Below are positions 35,693 to 46,893 of a stretch of 64,000 bases of DNA, one piece after another. This DNA comes from Parelaphostrongylus tenuis (Eukaryota; Nematoda; Chromadorea; Rhabditida; Metastrongylidae). The DNA lies in assembly GCA_019055375.1 (NCBI GenBank), contig JAHQIW010005382.1, positions 1 through 64,000 on the forward strand, written 5' to 3'. A program made the position numbers and the translations under genes. Position 1 is the first letter of the stretch; each line of letters opens with the position of its first letter. A model generated the notes under the pieces. That model did not search any database, had not been told where the DNA came from, and saw only the letters and a list, made by a program, of their open reading frames with translations.

Positions 35693-37590
35693 ATAGCCTT
35701 CATCAATCATCCGATGTTTCAACGAAAACCATTCACTGTAGATCAAGCTCCAGGCTGTGATATTACAAATCCAAGTCCTTATTTGGCTGATATTCATGCC
35801 GAATTGATTAGAATGGTTGTAAGGGATACCGTAAGGTATTTGATCAAACCAACTCAAGACAGGTATGTTAGTAAGAGAAACAAAATTAATTCACATTGCT
35901 GATGACGTATTTAAGTACTGTTAGTACTATAGTAGGCATGCTTGTGCTTGACAGGTACTTTTCCCTTATCCACCCTGCGTTCCAACATTCGGGAAAAACC
36001 TATTTTTGGTGGTTCTATAAGTTTGAATAGTCATTCTACAGCTTAATTCACGAAAATTTAGAAATACACTCTATTCATAGGGCGATTTCTTCAGCAAGCT
36101 GCAGCAGCAAAGATGAAATAATGTTGTTCATTCAAACATCTGTCGCTGAACAAAGCTTTTCATTTAGACTTTAGTTTCCATCAGATAGCTAAATTTGAGC
36201 GATTTCAATAATGTGTGTGTTTTAAAAAAAATTTATAGCTCGTTGTAAGAAAAGAAGATTTGATTACGCATATCTGACACCGGCGAAGACGTGGGACTTA
36301 GTGCCGATGTTGCGAATGTAATGCATTTACCGGCAAACCGCGATTGATTGGTGTTAGTGTCGCGCTGCGCGAAACTTAACATTCTATCAGCTGCTACAAC
36401 GCATTAAAAAGTCCTTCTCAGGGTCCAAGTATATTTTCGGAATAGTCGAAATTAGGGTTACCGAATGGTCACTGCAAGTTCAGGGAAAAGCTTTGTTCTA
36501 CGAAGAATCGCCTAAATGAGGGGCATAATTTTTTTGCTGTTACAGGACAATAATGAAGTGATTTCAGAATTATAATACGCCACTCAAATATTTGAAATTT
36601 GAGCTATAAGATGAATGTTGTTACTTGGAAAAAAGACTAAACCGTGTTTTTCTCATAAGGTCGACATAGGTGCGAAAAAAATTGATCCTAATTTGCAGAT
36701 ACTCCATCTTTTTTGGCTTTAACATTATGATAAAAAGTCTTTTTCCCAAAAATCAAAACAAAGCTGGAGTTGCCAAGATTTAAACTCTCGATTGCTTATG
36801 AAAAATCCTGGAAAAAGTTTTGTTTTCAGGAAATGTTTGAATAAGGAACAAAATTTTATTTTTGCTGTTAGAGTGCAACAAGAAGGCCATCTTAGGAAGA
36901 AGTTTCTTTTCAAAATTTTTGGGATTTGTGGTGTCAATTACTAATCAAACTCTAAAGATACCAAAAAAAAACGTTTTTTCCGGGGTCTGGAAGTGGGGAT
37001 AGATGACGGAAATGATCCGATAACTTTTATTAGTGAAACTTCCCTTGCTCAATCGTTGGTTTGTTTCCACCACATCACAGTGCTGACTTCTTTCAAAAAG
37101 TTTGTTCAGAAGGCAACAGTATTTGTAAGCGGTAAACCGGTATCAAGAAGAAGAGGGAAAAATCTTGCCTCCGGTGACGTAATAACGGTGTCAACCAGTG
37201 AGAGCTAATTTTTTTCTTCTAATTTTTTCTAATTCCATGATGTTCGTTTGCGTTTTACTTTTAAGCCTCTTTCGAAATATACTGATTGCTTAGCTTAGAA
37301 TCAGATTTTATCAAGACGGAAAAAATTTCTCAGTTTATTTTGCTAAGAATAGGTATGTGAGCTTCGTGATCACAGTGCTTGGAAAGTTTTTAGATTCTCT
37401 TGATGTGAGGTTTCAACTTTACGATGGACAAAGTGAAATTGTTCGTTTGCCTTCTCCATCTGTGACACATTCGAGACGTTAGTTTTGCTGCTAGTATTAC
37501 GTTTTATCACTAAGATATGTATTTGAAGTCCTATTTGCAGGATTACCGAACCAGCAGGTACAAATGGAATTGTTACGATACCCGTTTTAG
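35693..37590 (+). CDS. FHA-like gene 3 (four-exon model)
   Basis: Exons read 35693-35866, 37110-37197, 37376-37477 and 37541-37590. All junctions are in phase: 0 (TAT|GTTAGT to TTCAG|AAG), 1 (ACC A|GTGAGA to CACAG|TG), and 1 (AGA C|GTTAGT to TTGCAG|GA). Exon 1 gives the FHA start and middle (RKPFTVDQAPGCDITN, then LADIHAELIRM). Exon 2 gives KATVFVSGKPV...LASGDVITV, which aligns gap-free with gene 1 block c. Exon 3 gives LDVRFQLYDGQSE, the last strand. The product is about 138 aa from the first visible codon. Upstream exons may exist; ATG 35714 is the first Met. The usual Gly-Arg is V-D-Q-A here, S..H is A-D-I-H and the VNG Asn is Ser, so phosphothreonine binding may be lost. The alternative donor AG|GTATGT at 35862 is stronger but breaks the frame. 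Confidence 0.5.
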
Positions 37591-38315
37591 TTTGTTTGCT
37601 CATTATTTTTAAACAAGACTTCGCTGATTGCAGTAGCCAAAATAGCCTAATGCTTTTGATGAGATGATGAATTAGACTGTAGTTTTTACAGAATCGAAGA
37701 CAGGATAATACTACTTCTTCGTCTCCAGGGACGTGTCGTTATCAGAATTTTTCATTATATACTAATTTATCGTCGCACGATGGATTGAACTAACTCGTTA
37801 AATGCAGTGATAACGACATATTTTATTGACCGATCAAGTACGTCTTATTTCTAATTGCTACTTAATCCTATTCTGTCATCATATAAGAAAAGGCCTACAC
37901 ACAAATGACTCGGATCAGTTGGTCATGAAAGAGGAGAAGATGTCAAAAGTTAGCTGAACGAAAATTTCAATACTAAGTCCGCGTAATGTGGTAAAATTGA
38001 GAAAACGTGTGTTATCACAAGAGTGTTGCGATACGTGCAAAATTTTGGGCCTGAGGTGGCTTCGAACCCTGCATTTGTCATTTCTGAGAGTGCCGTGGAA
38101 AGTTAATAAGCCCTTGGAAAGAAAGGTCGTGGATTGAAAGCCACTTTAGGTTGCAGGCTTTACTCGTCTCTGAACACTCTTATGGTTTCAATCTGCCTCG
38201 TATGCCGTTGGTGAGAAAAACTGAGAAAATAATAAGGCTGAACATTGTGAATTATTCATTGCTTATGATTATATTCATTTGCTAGTGTTGCGTCTGTGAA
38301 TATTTCCTATTACAG
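37591..38315. other. Between FHA gene 3 and the RING exon
   Basis: A possible exon follows a TTTTTACAG acceptor at about 37690 (NRRQDNTTSSSPGTCRYQ, then a stop). A frame at 38150-38215 ends ICLVCR and would join the RING exon in phase, but with too few residues before the next Cys. A minus-strand box B-like GGTTCGAAGCC lies near 38070. Confidence 0.35.
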
Positions 38316-38394
38316 TGTTGATCCATGTAATCATAAGTACTGCTATTCGTGCGCGTTATTATGGCTCAGGCAGTCCTTAGGAAATTGTCCTCAG
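38316..38394 (+). CDS. RING-finger exon, second half
   Basis: A TATTACAG acceptor, one base, then 26 codons containing PCNHKYCYSC, followed by ALLWLRQSLGNCP, then a GTATTT donor in phase 0. The spacing C-x-H-x2-C-x2-C-x11-C-P is that of the C-terminal half of a C3HC4 RING, the zinc-binding fold of many E3 ubiquitin ligases. The first Cys pair and the last Cys must lie in other exons; none was placed with confidence. The exon follows the FHA exons on the same strand. FHA plus RING is the known layout of CHFR and RNF8, but whether they belong to one transcript here is unproven. Confidence 0.6.
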
Positions 38395-40392
38395 GTATTT
38401 GAAGCCGCTTTTTTTCCCGTTCATTGCCTCATAAATCATACAACTCTATAGATCTGTATTTTACATTTACCTTACCCTACATACGTATCTTGTTAGTATA
38501 CTCATTTTTTTGCTTTTATTTATTTCAACTGACTGCGCCGAAACCATCTAATGAGATATGTGAAGATTGCGTATTATTCCGGATTTCAATACCATTACTG
38601 CAAGAATACTGCATCATTTTGATATCGTACGACTGCACATCTTCTTACGGGCATTTTGGTATATAACTTGCTTGTACTTGTTATATGATGAAATTGTCTT
38701 GGGAAGAAATTCGTTTGTTACTCAGGCAAAAATTTGTTTAAATTTGCGTCTGGTTAGCAAGCGAATTTCTTTCCAATACCTCTGTCTCAAGGCAAGTATA
38801 GGCATGTTTAGTACCTAAATGTTTGCATGGAATTTCAAATTTGAGCAACGCTAAAGTCATGCAATTTCATTGCAAAAATAATAACAAAAGCCAAAACTGC
38901 ACGAACTTTTTACTCAATCTGCAGATATAGAAAACAAATCAACAGCATTTGTAAATTGGAACTAATAAGCTTCTGTACCACTTTCAAGCAATTTAAAAAA
39001 CCGTTCAACATTTGTCGTTCATAACCTACTGCTAATCATTTTGTTCTTTTTGTTTTAATAGTTCTTTTGTGGCTTGTATATCAATTTACACGATCCGCTA
39101 TCACATTCTACTATGCGGGTCGCAGTACCTCTAGCACACGCTTCCTTGTTCGTCTTCTTCTTCAAAGGCGAAGAAAACCGGGTCAAGCAGATCACCTTGC
39201 AATCTTGAGAATGGTCTTCCTGTGGTTTTCCTTCTATGGGGCTTTCAATGTTAACCACCAGAGGGTTGGGAGGGTGGTGGGATCAACGCCGCTCAGCGTC
39301 GTGACGGACATCACAACCAACGGGCCGCACCTTCCCCTCTTCCTCGTTAATTCTGTCAGATTAACAAAATGGTAAATAGATTTTTTTAGTGTCGTGCCAC
39401 CATTCAGCGCATCAGGCTGGACCGGGTACTCAGTAATATCGTGGAGACGTTTTTACACATGAGGCCTGGTTCGTTTTTCAAAACTTACTTCGTCTTAGGC
39501 AATTAAAACATTTTACTAATCCGTCTTCACAAAGTGGGTTTTCACTGTACGGATCCCAGTACTTCTAGCATTTAATTTGTTATTTTTTCGTCTTATTCTT
39601 GATTGTCGTAAACACTAGTTGAGCACCTCTGCTTGCAATCTCGATGATAGCGCGGCTGAGGCGTGCCAAAAGGCGTTCGTTGCCGACTGCCGAATAGTGT
39701 CGAAAAGAGATCGGCCTCCCGCGCGCCGCGACAAACATCATAACCGCCAGTATTGATGGAGGCTATTTTTTCTGAATCGATGAGTGTATGCATGTTAGTC
39801 AGCACATGCTTGTGGCTAACTTTATTTATAAAGTGCTACTATAATTCCAAAAAAGAATGCTCTAAGCTTAAACGGGGTTGATACGCCAGGGTCATACACC
39901 GGTGTTTCGGAGGTTCGTCCTCCTCGTCAGTGACCCCGGCCCCACATTCAGCCCTGCATTGAAACAAGGACGGAGGCGTATGTGGTGATGGCACAGTGTA
40001 CAATGACACTGGTCCATCACCACCTCTCAGTCGATAGATTTTTGCTGTTAGATCAAAACTAATTCAAAAGATCGACTGTTTTTAGAACCTCGAAAAAAAA
40101 ATTCAATATAATATTAAAGAAGAGTACTACTAATTGCTACTAAATGTATGCACTTGGACAAATAGCGAGGATCTCTAAAAATCAAAAGGCACTCCGGTGC
40201 GGTCATAATCGCACCAAAAGTCTGCGACGGCACTACCATGCTCGACACATAGTAATTAAACAGACTGACACTCTTTAGAGAATTTCTTCGACAAGTATGT
40301 TGCATACACTACATGATCAGCAAACTAGAGCCTCCATAAAGTTTACTGATTTGCTTGTTGTGAGGATTTTTGTGTGACCTCAACACGTTCAG
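38395..40392. other. No supported exon; duplicated GC-rich repeat blocks and hairpins
   Basis: 39067-39375 and 39510-39750 share features (GTACCTCTAGCA / GTACTTCTAGCA, then C/G-rich tails ending near ACATCA...AACCG/AACG) and look like two copies of one interspersed repeat. 39870-40040 is GC-rich with nested inverted repeats: GGAGGTTCGTCCTCC and GGTGATGG...CCATCACC. Frames at 38424-38818 are open but unsupported. Confidence 0.45.
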
Positions 40393-40560
40393 AGTTACGC
40401 CGCAGTTGGGAGGAGATTGCGCCGATCGAGAGAAGCACTAGAACGAAATCTTGAAGAATATTAGCGTCTCTTCTGGGATCAGTCAGCAACCAGTGTATCC
40501 CGAATTCACTTCGATGGCTCATCCACACGAGCGACTTCGTAGTTTCACTACTTGACCTAA
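40393..40560 (+). pseudogene. Decayed paralogue of the 25802-26025 exon
   Basis: After a TTCAG acceptor the sequence reads LRRSWEEIAPIE in one frame. One base later in register it reads ALERNLEEY followed by TAG. The same acceptor position and LRR..KE(V/I)..I and ER(D/N)L(R/E)EY blocks occur at 25802. A frameshift and a stop make this copy non-coding. Confidence 0.5.
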
Positions 40561-42967
40561 GATGATGTCAATATCTTTTTCTTTGCTCTCTTGACATATT
40601 TTACAATTTAAATCATGTAGATAATAAAGCAAACTAATAAATCAAATAAAGGCATCACAGTTTACAACGGCCACTAACCGAAAATCCTAATCCTTCTCGA
40701 CAATGCTCAATACATGCTTATCAACAAAGCGGAGTGCTGTACAAAACATGCCCATTGTTGTTTACCTAACTACTTCGTTTGTGTCGTGCAGCTTTTTGAG
40801 GACTTTCATGAAAGCTCCAACATAATTTTCCATATAAGCAATGTGATCGATATTGTGATATTCTTGCATTGGTTTGTATTAGATCAAATCGCAAAGTTTC
40901 GAATCAAGAACGTTTTCTTACACAGGATACTACACTATTCCCAAGAGTTTGGGGAACTGGTTGGCAGCAGATTTTGATTCTACCTATTTTCAGTTACCTG
41001 GATCCGATATACAGTTTGCGGGATATACTCATTATCATTATATTGATAAAGCTGGATATTATGATAATATGTTTTGAGACTTTGTGAGGTCTGATATGGC
41101 ACCTATGCAGAACCATACAGTGCTGTTCGGAATTTTCATGCTTAGAGGTGCTACGATGCTTTTCGGTTACGCAGATCTTTTGCGCTGGGAGATATCCTTA
41201 TATATAAAGCCTAGACGCCGAATAACAAATTTATCGCCATTCAGGCTATAAAATCCCTCGACATTATAGTGACAAACGATCGAACTCGTGACTAGTAAAG
41301 TGAATCATACCTCTTCTTTCGACTCTTCGACAAAACCGAAAGAAACTGCTGATGAGCAAAAGGCGAAACAGGCCTGTCTAGTACCGTATAAGAGAGATAC
41401 CAGACCTCATGAATGCTTCAGAACATGTTATCATATTATCGGACTATTATTGTTTTTTTTTTGAGCTAGGTCTATTAAAGCAGTCAAATGAAGAGATAAA
41501 GCCAGAGTTTTATCATCACCATTGCTCCCTTATTTTCCGTGAGACACACTGTGAATGAAATTATATACACGAATAAATTTTATTCTAATTGACTTCATAA
41601 TGGAGCGCGATAGTCTGAACGGTTCAAAGTTTTCTTACAACTAAGGATTCATTACTTAGCACATTTCATAAAAGAAAATTATAAGAAGTTGCACAGTGGT
41701 CTCAGATTGCTTATAAAAAAGATTACAAAATAAAAAGAAGCAAAATGGTTGTTACTACGCGCAGTGGCCTTCTCAAGACCATTGACTTCAGAGTCTCTAT
41801 ACTCACGTGGCATCTAAGTGATCAACTGCTATGAATTAGAAGATACAACAGAATGATTGTTCATTTCGATACATGTTACCAATGCACCTTGCACTTAGTC
41901 CTGTCTCTGAACACTTTTATTAGAATGTGTCTCAGCATGCTTCACTTTCGATAAAGTAACTGTAAAAGATTATCTGTTGATATCCAATCTAGAGACGTTC
42001 ATCGAGTACACTGAACAGCTGAGAATCCTCCAAGAACTTCGTAAATGTCAAATTCACCAAAGTTGTCTCAATTATTAAGGTAAAATCTTTATTAATTGCT
42101 CAGCCGATTTGTCTCCTCATTAGGATGACGGTTTTACTCACATGCCCAGAGATCATGCACCTCCCCAAATTCGATGCTCATATAGTCCCTCCTTTCCAAA
42201 ATTGTTTGATAAAACTTCTTGTTTTCTGAGTTGCACACTCACTGTTACAGATTCTCTTTATTACGACTTGTCAAGGCTTGACATTATCATCGAAAAGTCG
42301 CTTTCAAAAATACGAATGCCAAGTTTTCTATGGTCATAAATCATAGATGGAAAGTATTCAAGTGATCCATTATTTCATTGCAAATTTGACTGGCACAGCA
42401 CTGATATTGCTTCAACACGGTGGCAACAACGTTGAAATCCTGCTCGTCGCGCAGTCGCGCCGTGCCACATACGCGGCGGCAGCAATGACGCTGTGGTAGT
42501 TTTTGATGAAATATGGATATTTATCGTTACCGAATGAAATTCCGTCCGCATTAAATGATCAAATATGAAAGAAGAGACATCCATGAAACTTCTTGTGGTA
42601 GGAATAATTGCAACATTTCCTCTTCAAGCTTCGAACTTTGAGGAAAAATGCAGATATGTAGTATACGATGATCTTTCAAACTGTTACTAAACATAGTTAT
42701 GTTATTCTATATATATTCATTCATATTTCAGTCATAATCATCAACAACAACTCATCTTCATACATGTTGTTATACAGGAATGTTATAATGCTACTCATGA
42801 ATTTTGTGATCTCAAACGTTTCAGACATAAATAAACTATTTGGGAAGTATTGTATTTTTAATGGGTCAAGTTACTGTATGATTGCTGTTATATGTTATAT
42901 GTATATATGACATACGCATCTGTGGCACATGTGTGTTTGTGCGTGCATGCAAATATATATATGTTAA
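40561..42967. other. No supported gene
   Basis: Frames such as 40714-40977 and 42142-42339 are hydrophobic or motif-free. No RNA gene or transposon ends recognised. Confidence 0.5.
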
Positions 42968-43271
42968 GCGCATGTGGCGCAGTGGTCAGAGGTGCTCTGC
43001 GTCGCACACAAGATCAATGGTTCGATCTCGCGCTCATTTTTCACCAGGCCATCTATCCCTCCGGGGTTGGTAAATTGCTACCAGACAGGTCTCAGAGTTG
43101 TTTGGGAGGATAAGCGGCACTGACTCGGTTCAGCGGGAGGCCAGCACTAATCATTGTAAACTCCAGATATGCATTCAATCACCTCAAACGAAGTTAAAAA
43201 TTGAAGTCGAATGCACGGCGCATCCCTCAAGGATTGATCAACGCCAATAGCTCTATCCTTTATCCTTTATA
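42968..43271 (+). repeat. tRNA-derived SINE, near full length
   Basis: The head is GCGCATGTGGCGCAGTGGTC with box B GGTTCGATCTC. The body contains CCTCCGGGGTTGGTAAATTG, GACAGGTCTCAG and the conserved end ATGCACGGCGCATCCCTCAA GG. The tail repeats (A)TCCTTT. The shared head at 16000-16108 and 56526-56634, and the simple tail, suggest a family mobilised by the RTE LINEs present here. Confidence 0.75.
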
Positions 43272-44700
43272 TGTGAATGTTATATGTTTGTACCTTATAC
43301 GTATGTTGATTGTTGAATAAACAAGGTGAATAGATCCAAGCAATCCACAGAGGGATCCACACAATTTTTGAAGGTCAAAGAGAATTTAAAATAACCAGGC
43401 GTTGTTTCTACTGAAAGTACGTCTATAAAATCATCTCTGACGATAAACTACCTTTTCTAGCAATAAACTTTACATGCAATCAAAGTTTACTGTTAGGAAA
43501 GATAGTAAAAAATTTCATTGTGAAGTTGAAACAGTGCCTCGAAAGGGTCTGAACGTCATCTTCTCCTTCAGTATAATGTAGTGTTGAGTTCTTTAAGGAA
43601 CCAGGCTTGCTATCATAGCGGCGTTTTTCAGGTTATCGAATGACAAAAGACATCAATAAATCAGGAAAGAATGTTATATGGAGTCAGAAAAAGTGTTTTC
43701 CCTTGTAGGAAGCGGTTTTTTCCTTGAAACAGAAAATTTCATGTGCATTATTTTTACTATAAACGCCTTCTAGGAGCGTTTCCTATAACGATTTCTTCAT
43801 TCTGCATCACAATTATTATTCTGTATCGATAGTTATGTTGACATCAAAATTTTAATTTGTAATGCCATGAAATACCTTGTGAAGTTGATAAAAAACGAAC
43901 TCTGACTCTAAAAGTGCCCTTTTTCGTTGTATAATGGGCTATAAAAGTCTTTTGACAAAGCTAACACAGTGGGAGATAAAGAAGCTTGGGTAAAAAAGAA
44001 AGAAACGGAGTTATACCACAAGTGGAAATAAGTTCCCTTTACAATAATTGCTCTTCCCATTGAAAACTTGAATGATTTTTCGATACATGGGCGTTATCTT
44101 AAAAATATAAAACTTGTATCGATGTATCGCATGTAATATTTCATCATTTCATCACTATATATCCACTCAGTACCTCAGATTAGCAAAAAATCTACCATAT
44201 TGCCACTGCAAAGCGCGATGGTACAGATTCGGCACCGCCGCGCCTACCCTCCGCACACGTGGCGTGCGACAAGGGTCAAAATCGACCCTTGCAACGTGTT
44301 AAGCCCTAAGGTACGGCTATAGAAATTGATGCGCCGCGGAGCAAATTGCGTGATCTTCGTTGTTTGATTGCGAATTTCTTTTTCTTTTGACGGAGGTTTT
44401 TAGAATTTTTTGTTTAACTTTGGAAGAACAAGGTTTTCTTTACTCGCTCGTATGCTTCTGATTTAATTATACAGGTCTTCTGCATAAAAAATCTCTCGTC
44501 CACTACGCAATCATGCTGAATTGAGCATTCATTCAGTTGTATTGCATTCTACAAAGGGAATTAAAAAGAAAATCTCTGGAAATTATTCAACAGCTTGAAC
44601 ATCGAGAATCTGAAGGATGTGCTTTATTTTTCAAATAGTTTCCATAATATGCTGTAAGGGTGGAAGTGAAATTTTCTTTCACATTCCACCATCTCTCGCT
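43272..44700. other. No supported gene
   Basis: 44210-44340 is a GC-rich patch with a hairpin (AAGGGTCAAAATCGACCCTT). The rest is AT-rich with no motif. Confidence 0.5.
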
Positions 44701-44876
44701 AAAGAGAGGTTTTCATTCTCGAAATTCAAGGTGTCGAATAATTACTAAAAGATGTAATGAAAAGAATAAATGAAACTGTGCAACTCAGTTCGCAGAGAGT
44801 TTCAATGACCATTCGATAGCACAAATTAAGACGATTTCAAAGATAGGCTCGGTTTTATAAAAGCATATTTTATGCG
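44700..44876 (-). repeat. Diverged R1 copy
   Basis: TCGAATAATTACTAAAAGAT, CATTCGATAGCACAA and TTTTATAAAAGC blocks match other R1 copies in the same order. Confidence 0.4.
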
Positions 44877-44998
44877 CTGTTACGGCTGAAGGACGAACGG
44901 GCTTCACACTTGGCGTCGTGTCAATAGCGCAGCGCAATTAACACGTGGTATGTGGTGCGCGCTAAGTGTAAAACACAATAATCTTCTAGCCGTAACAG
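44877..44998. mobile_element. Small foldback MITE
   Basis: The ends CTGTTACGGCTGAAG and, reverse-complemented, CTGTTACGGCTAGAAG form imperfect terminal inverted repeats 122 bp apart. Inner segments (CACACTTGGCG / CGCGCTAAGTGT) also pair. No coding capacity. No second copy was found in the window. Confidence 0.6.
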
Positions 44999-46106
44999 TA
45001 CACTGAGAAGCCTTTCCTAAAAGCTAAGCATATCATCGAAATTACTAAGATTTGTGCTATCGAGTGGGTGTGAAAGCTTGAGAGAGAAAAGCCGTGTCTA
45101 GCGAAAAATACTTAGATATGCAATACAGTTTTATTCTTACAACTACAGCTCGCAGAGAGACTTGTTTCCAAAAAGAAAGCAAACTGTTAAAATTCTCGAA
45201 ATTGTGCTGCCGACTGGTTATTGCACGGAGACGGTTTGATGCCAATGTTGCAATATCCATTCACATACCGGTGGAAGACACACGCGCCTTACGCGAAATT
45301 TATGGAAAACCTACGCGCCGCAGGTGAAATTCAGTCTTAATTTCATTGCTGCAACGCGATAAAGACTTTTCTTGAAAAGCGAAAACACTATAAAATTTGT
45401 CGAAGTGAAAACACTATAAAATTTGTCGAAATTTTTGCTATGGAATAACTGCTGAACATTTTGAAGAAAAGCTTTGATTATCGAAAGGTGCTTGAGCAAA
45501 TCTCAGAATAAAAAGCACTTCCTGTGCCACCACAAGCATGTGTAAAAGCGTTTGGAAATAATGTAAGGCTTTTATTATTCCTTTGCACAGAATGCAAATG
45601 CGTTGCTAGAAAAACGGCAGAGTACTACAAGAAGTGATATCTGTGGCTGGTAACTGTAAATCGCAAAAAGGCGAAGTCGTTTATAGTATTTCTTGCATAT
45701 AAAAAATTCCACAAAAAATACAAAATCTCACGCCTCAGAATTCGTCCGAACTCACGCTGACTGCCTACCATTTATCCGATCGCTTCAACAGCTCTTAAGA
45801 GAGCCTAGTTAACACGAAACTATTGTAAGTTTTGGGTCATAAAAGCTGTTATGAAGCTTATGAAGGTGTAAACTGGCGAAAGACAATATCATGTGCTATC
45901 ATCGAAACGGCTTCCATCCTAGCTATAAACTAAAGATGAGTTTGGAGCATGTGGCACTGATGAAGCGGGCGATACTGCCTAAACATGCGTATGCTACCGA
46001 CATATCTATGTGCGCCAAACTTCATAGTGAAGCATTTTCTTTGATTTTGAGTTAATCAAATAAGTGTCCCGAAAACTGGGATTCAGTCAGACATTAGATA
46101 TTAGAT
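44999..46106. other. No supported gene
   Basis: The frame at 45094-45327 is protein-like but unassigned. 45395-45430 holds a short direct repeat (GAAAACACTATAAAATTTGT CG). Confidence 0.45.
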
Positions 46107-46500
46107 TGTCCCATAAGTTTAAGCTGCTGATCAGTAAGCATCAAATTCATGAACTAAAATGATTATAATTGCAGGTTTTAATACCGTTAATTCCTCATTT
46201 TTGCAAGCATTTCAATATTCATGTTGCCTGTATTTTATCTAAGAAAGAGTTGTCGTGTGAACACATTCGCCTGCTAATCATGCACGAATGGCACGTAGAG
46301 AAAAAGTTATGCGAGGAGGCATAAAACGATCAATGGAGCTTCTTATGGACTTCGCGAGAGCAATCGATCCTCCAGACTGTTCTATCCAGCTTTGATCTTT
46401 GCAAATCACTTCCTTGTCGTGCCGTCAGTGACCGTATCATCGCCCCAAGCTCCATTAACCTTGCCGTCTCTTCTTGCTTTTTTCCCTAAGTGTTATTCAG
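46107..46500. mobile_element. Mariner-like MITE copy M2, right end missing
   Basis: Starts TAGATTGTCCCATAAGTTTA, as M1 and M3 do. It carries both internal inverted-repeat cores (GCTAATCATGCACGAATGGC near 46272; TCCATTAACCTTGCCG near 46450). Homology to M1 stops at GTGTTATTCAG, exactly where exon-like sequence begins, about 190 bp short of where a full copy would end. Confidence 0.65.
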
Positions 46501-46893
46501 TATGACATTAAAACCAGAAGGTTCTTGAGAGGCATAGTTCACATGGCACCAGTCGAACGAGTGAAGACTCTAGTCAAGAACAGATGCCGATATTCTCTTG
46601 GGCCTTTTGAATATGAGGATTGTGTAGATCTAGCTACTGAAGTGCTCAATGATACTTCCCTTCGCAGTGTACATATAGTGGTTACTCCTATTTATTCTTC
46701 GATTCATGTAAGTAAAAGTAGCCTATGAGTCTTACAAAAAACAGCAAATTCTTTGTTCGCGTTGATATTCTGACCTCGTTTTTTGTGTTGACGAATCAGT
46801 CTTTCTAAAAGATCAGTTTTGAAGATGCGTACTTTTGATTTTTCTACTCATAGAAACAATCTTTTTCAGGATCCGCCGTCATTGCTTGAGTAG
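46501..46893 (+). CDS. FHA-like gene 4, 3' end (two exons)
   Basis: An AAGTGTTATTCAG acceptor, then 69 codons in phase 0 to a GTAAGT donor at 46708. A 162-bp intron follows, then TTTTTCAG and a last exon (46870-46893) reading DPPSLLE and stop. The first exon contains CRYSLGPFEYEDCVDLATEV followed by LNDTSLRSVHIVV. That is a Gly, a (C)D(I/V) and an S/H-bearing strand in FHA order, and it aligns loosely with gene 1 exon a (R..V......TL..V..R..Y.(L/I)G). No VNG turn is visible and only a 7-residue tail follows, so it is a truncated or very diverged FHA. This is the weakest of the four FHA calls. Confidence 0.33.

Noticed and set aside
38150..38215. ICLVCR as the first Cys pair of the RING
   Set aside because: Phase fits, but only about five residues would separate it from the third Cys, shorter than any usual RING.
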